A stretch of DNA of 64,000 bases from Lachnospiraceae bacterium (GTDB lineage: Bacteria; Bacillota; Clostridia; Lachnospirales; Lachnospiraceae), in contig JAEEIV010000036.1 of NCBI GenBank assembly GCA_016281555.1, positions 17,812-81,811 of the forward strand, read 5' to 3'. Both the position numbers and the translations under genes were made by a program. The notes beneath the pieces are model-generated. The model did not search any database. It saw only the letters and a list, made by a program, of their open reading frames with translations, and was not told the DNA's origin. Numbering within the stretch: position 1 is the first letter of the stretch; each line of letters opens with the position of its first letter. Positions 50,162 to 58,704 of this stretch are shown piece by piece.

Positions 50162-52387
50162 TCAGCGGGAGGCAAAAGTCACGTTTTCCCCGTCCGGAGC
50201 GATCCGGAACGACACCGCGCCGTCCCTGCCGCTTAAGAACGTCCTGCTCTTCACTTCTTCCAGACGGGCCAGTGTCTCGGAAGCGGGATGACCGTAGGTA
50301 TTGTACTTCCCGTAACTTACAAGCGCGATCCGCGGCGATACGCGTTTCAGAAACGCGGCTGAGGAGGAATAGGCTGATCCGTGATGAGGGACTTTCAGAT
50401 AATCATGCGCTTTTACGGATCCGATCGCTGCCTCGGAGGAGGCTGATATGTCGCCCGTAAACAATACCGACGTTTCCGGACACCGCACAGAAAGCACCAT
50501 CGACGTGTCATTGCCGCTCTCTGCGGCAGAAGGGCCGGGCCACAGGACTTCGAACGTCAGGCGGTCAAGCGTGATCTTGTCCCCCGCGCTGAGATAACGG
50601 ACCGGGATCCCGGCCTCCTCCGCCGCCTTCCGGACCGCGGTAAACTCCGACTTTTTGTTTTTCGTATCCGGCAGATAGATCCGTCCGACCGAAAACCGTC
50701 CGGACTGTAATAGCGATACGACTCCGGAGGTATGGTCCTCGTCATCGTGACTTAAGAAAACCGCATCGATCCGGGACCGCCCGTAATAAAACAGCGTGTT
50801 TGAAAGGACGTCTCCGACATCCTCCCGGTCTGTCGAGCCGCCGTCGATGACGGCGACCGCGTTGTCCGTCTCCAGAAGGAACCCGTCGCCCTGCCCGACG
50901 TCGGCCATCGTGAGCCGCGTTTCCTCCCGGGAAAGAGGCGCGTGCCGGAGAAAAAGGATCCCGAACAAATACACCACGAAAAGAGAGGCAAGCACGACCG
51001 CCCTGGCGCCTTTTCCGGGAAGCCGTTCTTCACTCTCCTTTGCATATTTCCTGCGAATGAGGAGAACCTTCAGAACGACAGGGATCAGCGAAAACAGGAT
51101 GAGGTAGATCATGATCCGGACAAAGGACGGACGCCCGTTCACAATGCTCTGCAGAGGAAGGCGGTTCAGTAGTTTCGGGAAGTCCTCATAGCATCCGGCG
51201 AGCAGATCCGCCCCCGAAAACACGGCTCCGGAAAAGAGATTTCCCCGGCCGAACAAGGCGTCGCCGAGGATCCCCGTGCCGGAAAGGATCGTGACGACGG
51301 CGCGAAGAAACGTCATCACGGCTTCGCCGAAAAAAGCGTACAGTCCCGGGCGGAAGGTATCCGTGACGGTCAGCGGAAGAAACGCGCACTTCATTGAAAG
51401 CAGCCGCACCGCCGCGCTCACCCGCTTCGACGATTTGAAAAAGTAAGCGGCAATGACGTCCGAAACCGCGCCGGACGAGAGCATCAGGGCGACAGAATAG
51501 CGAAACGCCGCCAAACCGACCGTTTCCGGCCGCGTGAGAACAAGAATCAGGAGGGATAAGGAAAACGCCGATAAGACGTCAAATTTACGCTTAAAGAGCG
51601 GTGCGGCAGCACGGACGAGGAAGACGAACATTGCCCTCAGGAAGGAAAAGGAAAAACCGGTCAGGATCCCCGGGATCAGCATGAGGAGTCCGGCAAGGGC
51701 CGCCGGCAGGAACCGGTTCTTCATCCGCTTCTTGAAAAAGTTCAGGACGGCAATGCCGAAAAAAGAAAACAGAAAGCCGGAAGAACTCAAGAGGTACATG
51801 AGGCCCGTGGCCTTGAGCGCCGTTCCGGTCTCTTCGGGAAGTTCCGTCCGATCGGAAAGCAGTGCTGACAGATAGACGCCTTGACGCGCTCCACCGTAGC
51901 ATTCGACGGCGCCTCTCACGTATTCGCGGAGCCGGAACGCGAGTTCGGGAAGGTACCTCTTCCGTCCGGGACAGATGCTGTACTTCTCTGCAAGAAACCC
52001 GCCCCGGACGCCGAGGGCGTCATAATAGGAACGCACGTCGAATTCTCCGAAATTCGTTGCTTTTTGGAACAGGAAATAGCGGCCCTGAAAAGATCCGCGG
52101 GCTCCGGTGAGCATTGCCGCTTCTTCTTCCGAAACGTTCAGGTACACGAATACGGTCACCGTCTCCTTGGAAGGGCGGACCTCGAAGACGTACCGCTCTT
52201 CTTTCCGCTTTCCCGAAAGCACTTCGCCCTCGAAGGAGCCTTCCAGAAACCGGGCGCCGGAGGATTCCAGGGACGACCTGAAAGAAGGGACGTCCGGCAT
52301 CAAAAACGCAGACCGTTCCTCAATTCCCGATATGAGTAAAATAAAAAGAGTCATGACAACCGCGATCCAAAGAAGCGGTCGTTTCAA
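50162..52387 (-). CDS. comEC: DNA uptake channel protein ComEC/Rec2
   Basis: A 741-residue protein: N-terminal helix and OB-like domain (to about 130), a central Competence domain with about eight to ten helices (about 160-480), and a C-terminal metallo-beta-lactamase domain with M-A-D-V-G-Q-G-D-G and S-H-D-D-E-D-H (H-x-D-x-D-H). ComEC carries single-stranded DNA across the membrane in natural transformation. The start is TTG with AAAGGA seven bases upstream. The shared run with comEA, which lies four genes upstream, suggests competence potential. Confidence 0.94.
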   Translation of the reverse strand: MKRPLLWIAVVMTLFILLISGIEERSAFLMPDVPSFRSSLESSGARFLEGSFEGEVLSGKRKEERYVFEVRPSKETVTVFVYLNVSEEEAAMLTGARGSFQGRYFLFQKATNFGEFDVRSYYDALGVRGGFLAEKYSICPGRKRYLPELAFRLREYVRGAVECYGGARQGVYLSALLSDRTELPEETGTALKATGLMYLLSSSGFLFSFFGIAVLNFFKKRMKNRFLPAALAGLLMLIPGILTGFSFSFLRAMFVFLVRAAAPLFKRKFDVLSAFSLSLLILVLTRPETVGLAAFRYSVALMLSSGAVSDVIAAYFFKSSKRVSAAVRLLSMKCAFLPLTVTDTFRPGLYAFFGEAVMTFLRAVVTILSGTGILGDALFGRGNLFSGAVFSGADLLAGCYEDFPKLLNRLPLQSIVNGRPSFVRIMIYLILFSLIPVVLKVLLIRRKYAKESEERLPGKGARAVVLASLFVVYLFGILFLRHAPLSREETRLTMADVGQGDGFLLETDNAVAVIDGGSTDREDVGDVLSNTLFYYGRSRIDAVFLSHDDEDHTSGVVSLLQSGRFSVGRIYLPDTKNKKSEFTAVRKAAEEAGIPVRYLSAGDKITLDRLTFEVLWPGPSAAESGNDTSMVLSVRCPETSVLFTGDISASSEAAIGSVKAHDYLKVPHHGSAYSSSAAFLKRVSPRIALVSYGKYNTYGHPASETLARLEEVKSRTFLSGRDGAVSFRIAPDGENVTFASR

Positions 52388-52416
52388 AAAGGGGTCCTTT
52401 CAGAAAGCGTCAGGGA

Positions 52417-53373
52417 TCACTCCGCGCTTTCAGAGGGTTCTGCCTGAATCAGGTCGAAGTTCGTATTCCGATAGAGCGGCGCGGAAAGATCGAACTGATC
52501 CATGAACATCACGTTCGACGAACCGTTCACCGAGATAGAAACGGCATTGATGCCGACGATCTCGGTCAGCGAGTTCACCAGGGAATAGACTGCGATCTCC
52601 GGTCGGGAGACCATGGCGCGGTTCAGGAAGACTTCATTCAGATTCACGTAACAGGTCCCGTTCTTCGTGGACACGGAAATCAGCTTCGTGTCGTTCGGGA
52701 TCGTCGGATACAGGTCCGCGCTCTCCGGCCCGTTGATCAGATTCCGAACGACCGCCTGTTCCAGCGGGATCGTGTTATTGTAGCGGATCCTGACGGACTC
52801 CGAGATCAGTCCGTCAGCCGTTTCATTCGTAAAATACAGGTCCATCACGGTTTCCGAGTAGGCATTCAGTCCCGTGGCAAGCACGTCAATGCAGTCGGAT
52901 CCCTTCATGGGACCGACCACGGAGCCGTTCGAAAGCACGAGGGGCTGGTTCTCCACGGAGATCTCCACGGTCTGGATCTCGGGGAACTGCGTGAACGTCT
53001 TCACGAGCGAAGCGCGGAACAGCACTTCGTTCGGCGACGAAAGGGAAAGATACGGCTGATCGAAGTTCAGATTCAGATTGTTGTTCTGAAGCGTGTAATT
53101 CTTCAGGGAAACCGTCGCCGGCACGGGGCTCGTGTACTCCGCGTGATCCGCTCCGCTCACCATGTGCTTCCAGACCGAAGCGATCCTGGAATCAAACGAT
53201 GCCTGTTCGTCAATGACCGCTTCGACCGGGAACAGTTCCCGTTTCGTGGAATTCTTGAAGTAAATGTAGAAGGCGCCTTCCTTCAGCGCGTCGCCCCTCC
53301 CGCAGCCGGACAAAAGAACGGCGGCAAGAAGAAGCAGGGAAAGGATCGACGTCAGGCGTTTCCTGTGTTTCAT
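52417..53373 (-). CDS. Lipoprotein with two GerMN domains
   Basis: A 318-residue lipoprotein. The lipobox is L-L-S-G-C (Cys24). Two GerMN-type repeats follow (about 65-150 and 210-295), with Y-Y/F-x-N and L-N-F-D / V-N-L-N-E elements. GerMN domains occur in spore germination and in envelope proteins linked to two-component systems. It overlaps the histidine kinase gene by four bases. In other Firmicutes such LpqB/GerMN lipoproteins modulate an adjacent kinase, which is a plausible role here. Confidence 0.85.
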   Translation of the reverse strand: MKHRKRLTSILSLLLLAAVLLSGCGRGDALKEGAFYIYFKNSTKRELFPVEAVIDEQASFDSRIASVWKHMVSGADHAEYTSPVPATVSLKNYTLQNNNLNLNFDQPYLSLSSPNEVLFRASLVKTFTQFPEIQTVEISVENQPLVLSNGSVVGPMKGSDCIDVLATGLNAYSETVMDLYFTNETADGLISESVRIRYNNTIPLEQAVVRNLINGPESADLYPTIPNDTKLISVSTKNGTCYVNLNEVFLNRAMVSRPEIAVYSLVNSLTEIVGINAVSISVNGSSNVMFMDQFDLSAPLYRNTNFDLIQAEPSESAE

Positions 53374-54815
53374 GACTTCTTCCTCCCTCCCGTCTCTTCC
53401 ACGTGCTTCAAGGGGATCCGCACGGTAAACGTCGTCCCTTCATCCACCTTGCTCTCCGCCTTGATCACGCCGAAATGCAGAAGAATGATCTGCTTCGTGA
53501 TGGAAAGACCGAGACCGGTGCCGCCCGTCTCACGGCTTCTCGCCTTGTCGACCCGGTAGAACCGGTCGAAAATGTGAGGCAATGCCTCTTCCGGAATGCC
53601 GACTCCGTTGTCGGAAACCCGAAAATAGAAATATTCGTGGTCGGCATCCAGCGACACCTTGACCATGCCGCTGTCGCGGTCGTATTTGATGGCGTTTTCA
53701 ATGAGGTTGGAAAACGCCTGATTCAGCTTGATCTCGTCGACGTCCGCCGAAACGGCGCGGAAGGATTCGTACACCAGTTCAATGTCGCGCTTTTCGGCGA
53801 TCGGCTTCAGTGTCTTCAGGATGTTCAGCACCATGTCATTGATGCTGACCGTGGAGACGTTCATGCTGTCTTCCGCATGCGCGAGCCTTGACATGGACAG
53901 CAGGTCCTCAATGATCCTGGATTCCCTGTCGATCTCGACGGAAATGTCCGAAAGGAATTCCTGATACATCTCCTCAGGCACATTCTTCTGACCGATGAGG
54001 GAATCAGACAGGACGCGGATGGACGTCATCGGCGTTCTGAGTTCATGGGAAACGTTGGAAACGAACTGTTCCTGAGATTCTTCCATCATCCGATAATTGT
54101 CAATGACCTGGGAGGTCGCCTCCATGATGTCGTCGATCTCCTTATAGGAACGGATGTTGGAAATGTCGTGATCAAGGTGTCCTGCGCGCAGTTTTTCGAC
54201 TTCGTACGCCACGGCTTTGACCGGCCGCGTGATCAGGTAGGAAATGTAGATCGCGACGACGGACATGACGATGAAAAGTATGACTTCAATGAGGGACATT
54301 GCCTGTTTTACGCGGGACAGGCTCTCCTGGATCCAGTCCGTCGTAGATGAAAAAACGAGCACGGACGTCACCGTTTTTTCGGTGCCGCCGTTATAGGTGA
54401 CCGGGATCACGTATTCAAGAAACTTGGTTTCGGACTGGAAAGACTGATACTCTTTCCCGAGAAAAGCAGAAAAGACCGCGTCTGACACCACGGTTTTTCC
54501 AAGGTCTGCAAGAAAGGAATCGTGAACGACTTTGTACTGATTGTCCACCACGAGCAGCCGTCCGCCGTAGGCGTCGGAATACCAGTTCAGGACGTCGGCC
54601 ATCTCTTTGGTGAGCGACTTCTGGATCGATTGGTTTTCTCCGAGCGAAGCGCTGATCATGTTGCAGCGCTGCCGGATCTCGATCATACGTTTGTTGATGA
54701 GACTGCTCTCGTACGTATTGACGACGATCACGTGAAGCAGGATGACGGGCAGGATGCCGATCAGAAGAAAGCAGACCGTAAATCTGAATCTTAGCGAATT
54801 AAAGAGCTTTTTCAT
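53370..54815 (-). CDS. Sensor histidine kinase (HAMP, HisKA, HATPase)
   Basis: A 481-residue membrane kinase: TM1 about 10-33, an extracytoplasmic sensor region of about 140 residues, TM2 about 174-195, HAMP about 196-245, then a HisKA H-box S-N-V-S-H-E-L-R-T-P (His257), N-box N-L-I-E-N-A-I-K-Y, G1 D-N-G-V-G-I-P, and G2 G-T-G-L-G-L-S-I. The lack of a cytoplasmic PAS domain distinguishes it from canonical WalK. Overlaps the regulator gene by 17 bases. Confidence 0.93.
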   Translation of the reverse strand: MKKLFNSLRFRFTVCFLLIGILPVILLHVIVVNTYESSLINKRMIEIRQRCNMISASLGENQSIQKSLTKEMADVLNWYSDAYGGRLLVVDNQYKVVHDSFLADLGKTVVSDAVFSAFLGKEYQSFQSETKFLEYVIPVTYNGGTEKTVTSVLVFSSTTDWIQESLSRVKQAMSLIEVILFIVMSVVAIYISYLITRPVKAVAYEVEKLRAGHLDHDISNIRSYKEIDDIMEATSQVIDNYRMMEESQEQFVSNVSHELRTPMTSIRVLSDSLIGQKNVPEEMYQEFLSDISVEIDRESRIIEDLLSMSRLAHAEDSMNVSTVSINDMVLNILKTLKPIAEKRDIELVYESFRAVSADVDEIKLNQAFSNLIENAIKYDRDSGMVKVSLDADHEYFYFRVSDNGVGIPEEALPHIFDRFYRVDKARSRETGGTGLGLSITKQIILLHFGVIKAESKVDEGTTFTVRIPLKHVEETGGRKKS

Positions 54816-55500
54816 CCTTGCAATAATATCCTATTCCCCACTTGGTCTGCACGTATTTCGGAAAACTCGGGTTTTCTTCGATTTTTTCGCGGAGTCTGCG
54901 GATATGTACGTCAACGGTGCGCTCGTCTCCGGGATAATCCTTCCCCCAGACGAGTTCCAGCAGTTTTTCACGGCTGAAGACTTTGTTCGGATTCGTGACG
55001 AGAAGATGCAGAACGTCAAACTCCTTCGCTGTGACCTTCACTTCTCTGTCCTTCACGTAAACGGTCTCGTTTTCCGTGTTCAGCTTCAGGTCGTTCAGTT
55101 CAATGACGGTTTCCTTCTTCCGCTCATTTCCGTTCACAAGGTGATTCCGGCGCATGATGGCTTTCATCCGCGCTTTCACCTCAAGAATGTTAAACGGCTT
55201 CGTGATGTAGTCGTCCGCGCCGTACTCGAGGCCGATGATTTTGTCCATGTCGTCGCCCTTCGCGGTCAGCATGATGATCGGCACGTTCGAAAACTCCCGG
55301 ATCTGCCGGCAGACTTCGAGTCCGTTCATCTTCGGAAGCATGATGTCGAGCAGGATCATGTCAAACTCCTGCGCCTTCGCCATCGTAAGACCTTCCTCGC
55401 CGTCATAGGCCGCTTCGACTTCCCATCCTTCCTGAAGCAATGAAAAGCGAATGCCTTTCACGATCATTTTCTCGTCGTCCACCACCAGAATCTTAGCCAT
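54799..55500 (-). CDS. OmpR/PhoB-family response regulator
   Basis: A 233-residue regulator. The receiver domain has acidic pair D8-D9, phospho-Asp52 (L-L-D-I-M-L-P), conserved T in M-L-T-A-K and K-P-F. The C-terminal winged helix has T-A-K-E-F-D-V-L-H-L-L and R-T-V-D-V-H-I-R-R-L-R-E-K. High general similarity to WalR/PhoP types. Eight bases after comEA and overlapping the kinase, so the pair is in the comEA-comEC run. Confidence 0.95.
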   Translation of the reverse strand: MAKILVVDDEKMIVKGIRFSLLQEGWEVEAAYDGEEGLTMAKAQEFDMILLDIMLPKMNGLEVCRQIREFSNVPIIMLTAKGDDMDKIIGLEYGADDYITKPFNILEVKARMKAIMRRNHLVNGNERKKETVIELNDLKLNTENETVYVKDREVKVTAKEFDVLHLLVTNPNKVFSREKLLELVWGKDYPGDERTVDVHIRRLREKIEENPSFPKYVQTKWGIGYYCKDEKAL

Positions 55501-55509
55501 AATACTCCC

Positions 55510-56085
55510 CTACACTTTGATCAGTTCACGGATCCTCTCCAAAATGCTTTCGCCGATGCCCGGCACATTCAGAAGATCCTCGACCGTCCGGAACGGTCCG
55601 CTCTTTTTTCGATATGACAGAATGGCCTCCGCCTTCGATTCGCCGATCCCGGGCAGGGACATGAGGTCCTGTTTTCCCGCGGCGTTTACGTCGATCAGCC
55701 TTTCTCCGTTCTCTCCGGTCTCTTCAGCGCTTTCCCCGAGAAACGGGATCCGGATGTGTTCCGCGTCCCGCACGGTCGCTGCGAGGTTTACCCCGGAGGG
55801 ATCCGCATCCTCGAGAAGCCCGCCTGCCTCTTCGATGAGTTCGAACAGGCGCATTCCTTCCCGGAACGGATAAACCCCTTCTTTGCGGACCGCACCCGTC
55901 AGATACAGGTAGCCGGTTTCCGCTTCCGCCGGATCCTCCGTGTCCTCCGTCCGTGACGGGCCTGTTTCCTCCGGGGAAAGCGACCGGTCCCGCCCGGCCG
56001 AACCGCCGACGAGGAATGCAATAAAGGCCATAGCGATCACTACGGCCGAGATCATCCCGACGATCTTTTTTCTTTTTTCTGACAT
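55510..56085 (-). CDS. comEA: DNA-binding competence protein ComEA
   Basis: A 191-residue protein with one N-terminal membrane helix (about 8-27), an S/T/E/D-rich linker, a SLBB-type domain (Y-L-T-G-A-V-x-K-E-G-V-Y, about 58-112) and a C-terminal helix-hairpin-helix pair (I-D-V-N-A-A-G-K-Q-D-L-M-S-L-P-G-I-G and L-N-V-P-G-I-G) that binds DNA outside the membrane. It captures DNA for ComEC. The ribosome-binding site is weak. First gene of the run down to the S1 protein. Confidence 0.92.
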   Translation of the reverse strand: MSEKRKKIVGMISAVVIAMAFIAFLVGGSAGRDRSLSPEETGPSRTEDTEDPAEAETGYLYLTGAVRKEGVYPFREGMRLFELIEEAGGLLEDADPSGVNLAATVRDAEHIRIPFLGESAEETGENGERLIDVNAAGKQDLMSLPGIGESKAEAILSYRKKSGPFRTVEDLLNVPGIGESILERIRELIKV

Positions 56086-56120
56086 GCCAAAAACACGGAT
56101 ACGCTTTCAGCGTGTTCAAT

Positions 56121-56149
56121 AGTTTACAAAATCTTTAAGAAAAAAACAA
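56121..56149 (-). promoter_or_regulatory. Possible promoter of comEA
   Basis: TTGTTT (56144-56149) and TAAACT (56121-56126) on the minus strand, 17-base spacer, within a roughly 100-base AT-rich tract. Weak hexamer match. A loose A/T inverted repeat (AAAATCTT 56128-56135, AAGATTTT 56159-56166) overlaps it and could act as a terminator of the upstream gene. Confidence 0.4.
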
Positions 56150-56196
56150 GTGAATTTTAAGATTTTTTGAAATTTTGTGAAGAAAATGTGGAAAAC

Positions 56197-57177
56197 TCAC
56201 TCGGAAAGGCAGGAAAACAGGCTCTTCCTGTAGGTATAATCTCCGGGTTCGTTCAGGCGGAGCGCGTGCCAGAAAGACAGCTGGATCTTCTCCTCATGTT
56301 CTTTCATGAAAGCTTCGTACAGCGTGTTCCAGTTTTCATACCGTCGCGCCGCCAAGAGGTTCGTTTTTTCCTTGTTAGACAAAAGGACGTTGTAGGAATT
56401 GACGTTTCTGAACAGGTAGTAATTGCCTTCGTACTCGATGACATGACTGATCTCTCCGTCTTTCAGTGCGAAGATCACGTCTCTGATCGCATCGTTCAGA
56501 TCGCTTCTCGAAACCGAATACTCGATCTCGGGATCCTCGGAATACACGGAGGCCAGCGTCGCAAAGTTCTCGCCGTTTCGGATCCTGTCCGAAAGTTCGT
56601 CCGCCAGTTCCCGGCTGACGACACGGATCACCATCACGTCACTGACCCGCGATTCCTCGTCGCTGACTTCGAGCTTTCCGTCCTTCACGAGGTCGGACAC
56701 GACCTTCGAGGCCAGCGCGTATTTTAACAGAACCTGTTCCAGCGTATCGCGGTCGGACCGGATGAACTTCTTTTCGTCATCGGTGAGATACCCGTCATAG
56801 TACGCCCGCGCTTCCGTCCGGATCTTCTCCCGCTCGGAATCGGTCAGGGAAACGTTCCGTTCATCGGAAACGGAATTCAGGTACAGCAGGGCTCTCGCCT
56901 CTTCCAGTATGTATTCGGACTTGATGTAATCTTCATACGTTTCGCCCTCGAATACTTCCCTGTCCCAGAACTGCTCGCCGAGGAGCTCCTTGTAATAGGA
57001 TTCAAAGAGACATTTGTATTCGAGGGCGATGACGCGGATCTCGTTCTCGGTCAGTCCGGTCCTGCCGTTCGTCAGGGCCACTTTCTCGCCGAAAGACCAT
57101 ACCCATTCCGTCCTGCAGCCGGAAAGCGTCAGGACGGCGATCAGAAAAAAGCAAAGGATCGAAAGCCTGCGCCTCAT
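56197..57177 (-). CDS. PrsA-like peptidyl-prolyl isomerase lipoprotein
   Basis: A 326-residue lipoprotein with a lipobox L-S-G-C (Cys21) followed by a SurA/PrsA-like helical N-domain and a rotamase-type domain (about 175-270; E-L-S-D-R-I-R-N-G-E-N-F, A-L-K-D-G-E-I-S-H-V-I-E-Y-E-G-N-Y-Y-L). It probably helps fold exported proteins at the outer face of the membrane. Sequence is divergent so the call rests on overall architecture. Overlaps rpe by four bases. Confidence 0.75.
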   Translation of the reverse strand: MRRRLSILCFFLIAVLTLSGCRTEWVWSFGEKVALTNGRTGLTENEIRVIALEYKCLFESYYKELLGEQFWDREVFEGETYEDYIKSEYILEEARALLYLNSVSDERNVSLTDSEREKIRTEARAYYDGYLTDDEKKFIRSDRDTLEQVLLKYALASKVVSDLVKDGKLEVSDEESRVSDVMVIRVVSRELADELSDRIRNGENFATLASVYSEDPEIEYSVSRSDLNDAIRDVIFALKDGEISHVIEYEGNYYLFRNVNSYNVLLSNKEKTNLLAARRYENWNTLYEAFMKEHEEKIQLSFWHALRLNEPGDYTYRKSLFSCLSE

Positions 57178-57824
57178 AAAAGAGCACGCATCGCGGCGGT
57201 ATTCGCTGCGAGATCGCCTTTGAACAATGCCGACCCGCTGACGAAGACGTTTGCTCCCGCCTCCTTGCAGAGCACGACGGTCTCCATATTGATGCCGCCG
57301 TCCACTTCAATGTCGACGTCGAGTCCTCTTCTCGTGATCTCCTCGCGGAGAATGCGGATCTTTTCGAGCGCTTCTGGCATGAAGGCCTGTCCGCCGAAGC
57401 CGGGCTCCACGGACATGATAAGGATCATGCTGCACTTTTCAAGGTAAGGGAACACGGTTTCGACCGGCGTCTTCGGTTTCACGGACAGTGCGGCAGGCAC
57501 ATTGAAATAGCGGATGTAATCCAGCGTTTCGTCAATGTCCGCACAGGCTTCCGCGTGCACGGTGATGATGTCGGCGCCCGAAGTGGCGAACGACTTCACG
57601 TTCCGGATCGGATCTTCGATCATGAGATGCACGTCGATCGGCTTCGTCGAGACTTTCTTCACATTGCGCATGATCGTCACACCAAAAGACATTTCCGGGA
57701 CGAACTTGCCGTCCATGACGTCGTAATGAACGTAATCACAGTCCGCCTCATTCATCTTTTCGACCTCCCGGCCGAGATTCAGCCAATCCGCGGACAGGAT
57801 CGACGGCGCGATCTTATATTCCAT
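57174..57824 (-). CDS. rpe: Ribulose-phosphate 3-epimerase
   Basis: A 216-residue TIM-barrel enzyme of the pentose phosphate pathway. Signature I-A-P-S-I-L-S-A-D, metal-site H-Y-D-V-M-D-G-x-F-V-P, H-L-M-I-E-D-P and V-D-G-G-I are present. Length is normal. In the prkC-rsgA-rpe order that is classic for Firmicutes; rsgA lies one base away and the PrsA-like gene overlaps by four. Confidence 0.97.
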   Translation of the reverse strand: MEYKIAPSILSADWLNLGREVEKMNEADCDYVHYDVMDGKFVPEMSFGVTIMRNVKKVSTKPIDVHLMIEDPIRNVKSFATSGADIITVHAEACADIDETLDYIRYFNVPAALSVKPKTPVETVFPYLEKCSMILIMSVEPGFGGQAFMPEALEKIRILREEITRRGLDVDIEVDGGINMETVVLCKEAGANVFVSGSALFKGDLAANTAAMRALL

Positions 57825-57825
57825 A

Positions 57826-58701
57826 TCAATACCTCCTTAGAGTGTATAAATGATTCAGCATTTCGACGTAGGAACGGTACCGGATCAATGAAACCGCGCC
57901 GTTTTCCGCCGCCTTTCTCACCTCGCACCCCTCTTCCGTCCTGTGCGTACAGGAAGAAAAGCGGCATTTCGTGAGGAAGGGAATGAACTCAGGAAAATCA
58001 AGAGCCAGATTTTCCCGGACGAGAAAATCGTAATCCACCGACGTGAATCCCGGTGTGTCCAGCAGAAACGAGTCTTCACCGAGCGGAAACAGTTCCGCGT
58101 GTCTCGTCGTATTTTTCCCCCGCTCGATCTTTTTCGACAATGCCCCGACTTCCATGACCTTCTTCTCAAGCAAAGCATTGATGAGCGAGGATTTTCCGAC
58201 GCCGGAAGGTCCGGCGAACACCGTCAGTTTTCCGGCCAGGGCTTCTTTCAGTTCCGGGATCCCCTCTCCTTTGAACGATGAGCAGAAATGCATGGGATAG
58301 GGAGCGCCCGAAAACGCGGAAAGGATCTCCGAGATCGACTCTTCCGAAGCAAGATCCGTCTTCGTCACGACGAGGGAAACCGGAATGCCGCGCTCTTCCG
58401 AGACCGCAAGATACCGGTTCAGCACTTCGAACGAGGGCTTCGGGGAAGCTGAGGAAAAGAGGAGAAAGACCGCATCCGCGTTCGCCGCCTTCGGCCGGAG
58501 GAGTTCGTTCTTCCGCTCTTTGATCTTCACGATCTGCCCGGTGAACGGGCGGTCGGGATCTTTCTCCACTTCGGCGAAATCACCGACGAGCGGCGTCACG
58601 CCTTCGTTCCGGAAGGCGCCGCGCGCCTTGCATTCGCAGACGCCGTCCGGAGTTTTCACATAATAGAATCCGCCGATCCCCTTGATGATCCTGCCTTCCA
58701 T
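57826..58701 (-). CDS. rsgA: Ribosome small subunit-dependent GTPase RsgA
   Basis: A 291-residue circularly permuted GTPase. An N-terminal OB-fold (about 1-65) is followed by G4 T-K-T-D-L, G1 G-P-S-G-V-G-K-S-S and G3 D-T-P-G-F, in permuted order. The C-terminal zinc knuckle reads C-R-F-S-S-C-T-H ... C. RsgA checks late 30S assembly. The gene is three bases downstream of prkC, whose product may phosphorylate it in related species. Confidence 0.97.
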   Translation of the reverse strand: MEGRIIKGIGGFYYVKTPDGVCECKARGAFRNEGVTPLVGDFAEVEKDPDRPFTGQIVKIKERKNELLRPKAANADAVFLLFSSASPKPSFEVLNRYLAVSEERGIPVSLVVTKTDLASEESISEILSAFSGAPYPMHFCSSFKGEGIPELKEALAGKLTVFAGPSGVGKSSLINALLEKKVMEVGALSKKIERGKNTTRHAELFPLGEDSFLLDTPGFTSVDYDFLVRENLALDFPEFIPFLTKCRFSSCTHRTEEGCEVRKAAENGAVSLIRYRSYVEMLNHLYTLRRY

Positions 58702-58704
58702 GGA

